From: Enemella evansiae
GTDB taxonomy: Bacteria; Pseudomonadota; Alphaproteobacteria; Rhodobacterales; Rhodobacteraceae
NCBI GenBank assembly: GCA_017255395.1
Contig: JAFKDC010000020.1
Location: 1-64,000, forward strand
Direction of reading: 5' to 3'
Length of the DNA: 64,000 bases
Shown here: piece after piece, positions 60,722-64,000 of the stretch
How the letters are laid out: every line of letters starts with the position of its first letter
Numbering within the stretch: the stretch's first letter is position 1
Position numbers and translations under genes: made by a program
The notes under the pieces: generated by a model
Databases searched by the model: none
What the model saw: the letters and a program-made list of their open reading frames with translations, nothing else
Told to the model about the DNA's origin: nothing

Positions 60722-62329
60722 TCAGTCGGCGCGGTGGATTTCGGTCGCCAGCGTGCGCTCGTTGGTGCGCGGCTCGTGGGTCAGACCGGCCCGCATCGCC
60801 CAGTTGTTCACCTGGAAGTGCAGCGGGATGTAGGCGTAGTCGTCCATGCCGATGCGGATCGCCTCTTCGAGGAGGCCGCGCCGCGTTTCGGTGTCGATGG
60901 TGCGCTTGGCCAGCACCGACCGCGCGTCGATCTCGGGGTTGGAGTAGCGCCCGAAGTTGCCGTTCCCGCCGCCGGTGGCCGCGTTGTAGGTCTCCAGCGT
61001 GCCCGAGACGGTATAGGTTGCCTCGCCCGCCACGGTGCCCCAGCCGGTCAGCGACATCGAGAACTCGGGCACGTCGAAGCCCGGCATCGACAATTCATCG
61101 CCACGGATCAGCCGCGAGAAGAAGATGTTGCGCGGCATGGCATCCACCTCGGTGGTGATGCCCACGCGGGACCACATCTGCGCCACCGCTTCGAGGATGC
61201 GGGCGTCGTTGATGTAGCGGTCGTTCGGCCCGTGCAGGGTGATGCGGAAGCCCTCGCCGTAGCCTGCTTCTTCCAGCAGCGCCTGCGCGGCTTCGGGATC
61301 GTAAGGATCGGCCTCCAGCCCCTCGACGTAGCCGAAGAAGCCCGGCGGCACGATGTTCTTCGCCGGAAGCGAGGCGCCGCCCATGATGCGGTCGCGGATG
61401 GCCTCGCGGTTCACGGCCAGCGACAGCGCCTTGCGGACGCGCCAGTCGCGCAGCGGGTTGGGCTGCATGACTTTGCCGTCGTTATCGGTGATGAAGCGTT
61501 CGACGTGCTTGTAGCCCGGCATCAGGTAGATCAGCCGGTCCGAGGGGATGGTCGAGACGGTGAAGTTCGGGTCTTCCTGCAGTTGCGGCAGGTCCACGGT
61601 CGGCGGGTAGTCGATGATGTCCACGTCGCCGTTCAGCAGCGCCGCAAGGCGCGAGGCGTCCTGCGTGACCGGCCGGAAGACCACCTGATCCCACGCGACC
61701 TCACCACCCCACCAGTCGTCGTTCTTCACGATGGTGACGCTGTCGCCGGGGTTGAAGCTTTCGTACTTGAAGGGGCCTGTGCCCACGGTGGCCTTGCCCG
61801 AGTTGAAATCGACGGATTCCACCGCGCCCTCGGCGGCATGGGCGGCCACGATGGGCAGCATGGCAAGGTCTTCGGCCACGGTCGGATAAGGCCCGTCGGT
61901 GGTGATGTGGACGGTCAGGTCGTCCACGGCGGTCCATGTCTTGCCGCCCTTGTCGAGCTGAAACGCCGGAGAGGCGGGCGCGCCGGAAATGCCGCCCTTG
62001 AGCCGGTCGAAGGTGAAGATCACATCCTCGGCGGTGAAGGGTTCACCGTCATGCCATGTGACGCCCTCGCGCAGCTTGAACTCCCACGTCGTCTCGTCCA
62101 GCGGCGCCCACGACACCGCAAGGCCGGGAATCGGCTGCGAGGCGCTGTCGAGCGCCACGAGCTTCTCGAAGATGTGCTCATGCACCTGCACATCCGCCGA
62201 AAGCTGGGTCCAGTGCGGGTCGAGCGAACTGGCCTCCGAGCGCACGCCGATGGTCAGGACCTCCTGCGCCAGCACGGGCGCAGCCGTCATCATTGCGGCG
62301 CAGAGCGCGCCGATCGTCCACTGTCTCAT
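60722..62329 (-). CDS. ABC transporter substrate-binding protein (SBP_bac_5, peptide type)
   Basis: 535 residues. Sec signal (IGALCAAMMTAAPVLAQ). Typical family 5 segments: SSLDPHWTQLSADVQVHEHIFEKL in the first lobe, TWEFKLREGVTWHDGEPFTAEDV split over the hallmark region, VGTGPFKYESFNPGD, and LSLAVNREAIRDRIMGG. Such proteins bind di/oligopeptides, opines, glutathione or similar. Its gene is preceded by a stem-loop (62353-62373) that may raise its level relative to upstream genes. Confidence 0.93.
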   Translation of the reverse strand: MRQWTIGALCAAMMTAAPVLAQEVLTIGVRSEASSLDPHWTQLSADVQVHEHIFEKLVALDSASQPIPGLAVSWAPLDETTWEFKLREGVTWHDGEPFTAEDVIFTFDRLKGGISGAPASPAFQLDKGGKTWTAVDDLTVHITTDGPYPTVAEDLAMLPIVAAHAAEGAVESVDFNSGKATVGTGPFKYESFNPGDSVTIVKNDDWWGGEVAWDQVVFRPVTQDASRLAALLNGDVDIIDYPPTVDLPQLQEDPNFTVSTIPSDRLIYLMPGYKHVERFITDNDGKVMQPNPLRDWRVRKALSLAVNREAIRDRIMGGASLPAKNIVPPGFFGYVEGLEADPYDPEAAQALLEEAGYGEGFRITLHGPNDRYINDARILEAVAQMWSRVGITTEVDAMPRNIFFSRLIRGDELSMPGFDVPEFSMSLTGWGTVAGEATYTVSGTLETYNAATGGGNGNFGRYSNPEIDARSVLAKRTIDTETRRGLLEEAIRIGMDDYAYIPLHFQVNNWAMRAGLTHEPRTNERTLATEIHRAD

Positions 62330-62352
62330 GGATCGTCTCCTTGTCGGGTAAA

Positions 62353-62373
62353 GGCGCCGCCGGTCGCGGCGCC
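62353..62373 (-). terminator. Intercistronic hairpin before the binding-protein gene
   Basis: A perfect 8-bp stem GGCGCCGC / GCGGCGCC with a 5-base loop. On the minus strand it is followed by TTT and then the ribosome site of the binding-protein gene. It could partly terminate the aldehyde-dehydrogenase transcript or protect the 5' end of the downstream mRNA. Confidence 0.45.
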
Positions 62374-62469
62374 CTGAAGCGCGGAACAGTTAAACCCGTT
62401 CACTCATGTAAAATTTTTTTAACGCGCTTTCCCGATTCGGTCCAGAAGTTTCGCAGGGCGAACTTTCGT

Positions 62470-63909
62470 TCACAAACCGCCGATGCAGGTGTAACGGGTC
62501 TCGAGATAGTCATCGAGGCCCTGCCAACCGCCCTCCTTGCCCATGCCGGATTCCTTCAGGCCGCCGAAGGGGATTTCCGGCGTGACGATCAGCACCTCGT
62601 TGATGCCGATGAGGCCGTATTCCAGCCCGTCCTGAAGCCGGAAGGCGCGCCCGAGGTCGCCGGTATAGGCATAGGCGGCAAGGCCGTAGACCGTGTCATT
62701 GGCCATGGCGATGACCTCTTCCTCGGTCTCGAAGCGGTAGACCGGGGCGACGGGGCCAAAGATTTCCTCCTGCGTGACGCGCATCTCTTTCGTCGCACCG
62801 GCGATGACGGTGGGCGCGTAGAACAGCCCGCCGCGTTCGTGCGCCGCGCCACCGGCCAGCACGCGCCCGCCCTTGTCGACGGCGTCCTGCACCAGTTCGC
62901 TGATCTTCTCCAGCGCGGGCGCATCCACGAGCGGCCCCTGCTCGGCGCCCTCTTCCAGTCCCGGCGCGACCTTCAGCGCGCGGGCGCGCTCGGCCAGCCG
63001 TTCGACGAAGGCGTCGTAGATGCCCGCCTGCACGTAGACGCGGTTGGAACAGATGCAGGTCTGGCCCGCATTGCGGAACTTGGCGATCATCGCGCCGTCG
63101 ACCGCACGGTCGACGTCGGCGTCGTCGAAGACGATGAAGGGCGCGTTGCCGCCCAGTTCCATGCTGACCTTCTTGACGGTGCCCGCCGCACCGCGCAGCA
63201 GCTCTTTCCCGATCTCGGTCGAGCCGGTGAAGGTCACCTTGCGCACCTTGTCGTTGGCCATGATCTCGCCGCCGATGGCGCGGGCCGAGCCGGTGAGGAT
63301 GTTGACGACGCCCTTGGGGAAGCCCGCCCGTTCCGCCAGCACACCCCAGACGAGGCCGCTGTAGGGCGTCGCTGTCGCCGGTTTCACCACCACCGGGCAG
63401 CCCGCAGCGAGCGCCGGACCCAGCTTGCGCGCCAGCATCGAGGACGGGAAGTTCCACGGGGTGATCGCGGCCACGACGCCGACCGGGTGCTTGGTGGTCA
63501 TCAAACGGCGGCCCGGCCAGGGCGAGGGGATGACCTCGCCGCGCGCGCGGCGGATTTCCTCGGCGAACCATTGGACGTAGGCGGCGGAGGATAGGACCTC
63601 TCCCTTGGATTCCGCCAGCGGCTTGCCCTGCTCCATCGTCAGGATGCGTGCCAGTTCATCCGCATGGGCGATGATCTCGGCCGAAAGCGCGCGCAACAGC
63701 GCCGCGCGTTCCGTCACCGTCTTGGCGGCGAAGGCGGGAAAGGCGGCGTGGGCGGCCTCGATGGCGCGGCGAGTCTCCTCGGCGCCCGCGTTGGGGATGG
63801 TGCCGATCACCTCGCCGCTCGAGGGGTCGGTGACATCCAGAGTGGCGCCGCTGTCGGCCCCCACCCATTCCCCGCCAATCAGGTTGGCCTGCCGCAGCAA
63901 TTCCGACAT
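62470..63909 (-). CDS. NAD(P)-dependent succinate-semialdehyde-type dehydrogenase
   Basis: 479 residues, ALDH family, GabD/succinate-semialdehyde group by length and sequence. PWNFP (Asn), FTGSTEIGKELL (cofactor loop), MELGGNAPFIVFDDADVD (general-base Glu) and NAGQTCICSNR (nucleophile Cys, about residue 285) are all present. TICSN-type spacing around the Cys (CIC) allows a redox disulfide as in GabD. First gene of the operon. Likely oxidises an aldehyde formed from the imported compound. Confidence 0.92.
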   Translation of the reverse strand: MSELLRQANLIGGEWVGADSGATLDVTDPSSGEVIGTIPNAGAEETRRAIEAAHAAFPAFAAKTVTERAALLRALSAEIIAHADELARILTMEQGKPLAESKGEVLSSAAYVQWFAEEIRRARGEVIPSPWPGRRLMTTKHPVGVVAAITPWNFPSSMLARKLGPALAAGCPVVVKPATATPYSGLVWGVLAERAGFPKGVVNILTGSARAIGGEIMANDKVRKVTFTGSTEIGKELLRGAAGTVKKVSMELGGNAPFIVFDDADVDRAVDGAMIAKFRNAGQTCICSNRVYVQAGIYDAFVERLAERARALKVAPGLEEGAEQGPLVDAPALEKISELVQDAVDKGGRVLAGGAAHERGGLFYAPTVIAGATKEMRVTQEEIFGPVAPVYRFETEEEVIAMANDTVYGLAAYAYTGDLGRAFRLQDGLEYGLIGINEVLIVTPEIPFGGLKESGMGKEGGWQGLDDYLETRYTCIGGL

Positions 63910-63930
63910 CGAAGTCTCCCTTTCGCGTAT

Positions 63931-63959
63931 TACGGACTTTTGTTCGTATAGCGCACGAA
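63931..63959. promoter_or_regulatory. Inverted repeats upstream of the ALDH operon
   Basis: TACGGAC-TTTT-GTTCGTA (63931-63948, 6 of 7 pairs), overlapping TTCGT-N7-ACGAA (63943-63959), 22-50 bases before ATG 63909. This is a candidate operator for an unlinked regulator lying beyond the window edge. Confidence 0.4.
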
Positions 63960-64000
63960 TCGGCGGTCTGGCAACGCCGTTCCTTTGGCGGGGAGGCGGT

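Noticed and set aside
1-64000. CRISPR arrays, tRNA and rRNA genes
   Set aside because: No regularly spaced repeats and no cloverleaf or rRNA sequence were recognised on either strand.

Overview
The window is high-GC DNA from an alphaproteobacterium, most likely a Rhodobacteraceae (Roseobacter/Paracoccus-type) bacterium. The reasons are the norCBQD-nnrU and nosRZDFYLX gene orders, three complete TRAP transporters, and many operons whose genes overlap by ATGA. It reads as a chain of accessory modules separated by dead insertion sequences, with no tRNA, rRNA or CRISPR array seen. This could be a plasmid, a chromid or a chromosomal island region; the sequence alone does not say which.

Layout. 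(1) 1-910: broken IS3-family element carrying two related palindromic inserts. (2) 933-8157: a divergent ABC-import and catabolic cluster (periplasmic binding protein; permease, amidase, atypical SDR, GNAT, DHDPS-like aldolase, ATPase) with a TetR-family regulator at 8543-9211; substrate unknown. (3) 8180-10735: a graveyard of IS481, IS3, IS256 and IS30 pieces, including one open frame that joins an IS30 N-terminus to an IS256 core. (4) 10858-29740: denitrification genes nnrS, pseudoazurin, a Dnr/NnrR-type regulator, norCBQD, nnrU, hemN and nosRZDFYLX, with four TTG-N8-CAA (FNR/NNR) boxes. No nitrite reductase is present, but a nirV-like pseudogene with three stop codons sits at the 3' end of the nos operon.

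(5) 30217-49699: what appears to be a complete picolinate (pyridine-2-carboxylate) degradation island. A molybdenum hydroxylase (45346-49699) would make 6-hydroxypicolinate. A Rieske oxygenase, with ferredoxin, reductase and alpha parts in one reading frame, would make 3,6-dihydroxypicolinate. An amidohydrolase-2 decarboxylase would give 2,5-dihydroxypyridine. NicX-, NicD-, NicF- and NicE-type enzymes then lead to fumarate. Two TRAP transporters and a MarR-family regulator accompany these genes, and three transcription units share a 16-bp operator-like motif 41-64 bases before their first start codon. The large Mo subunit has an in-frame TAA.

(6) 50073-54530: DHDPS-like lyase, GntR-FCD regulator and a third TRAP transporter, preceded by a perfect 20-bp palindrome. 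(7) 54711-54840: IS3 remnant. (8) 54905-63909: minus-strand operon of a succinate-semialdehyde-type dehydrogenase, a dipeptide/oligopeptide-type ABC importer, an M24 metallopeptidase and an SDR.

Together the genes describe a bacterium that can respire NO and N2O when oxygen is low and that imports and breaks down small organic acids and N-heterocycles through high-affinity binding-protein transporters.
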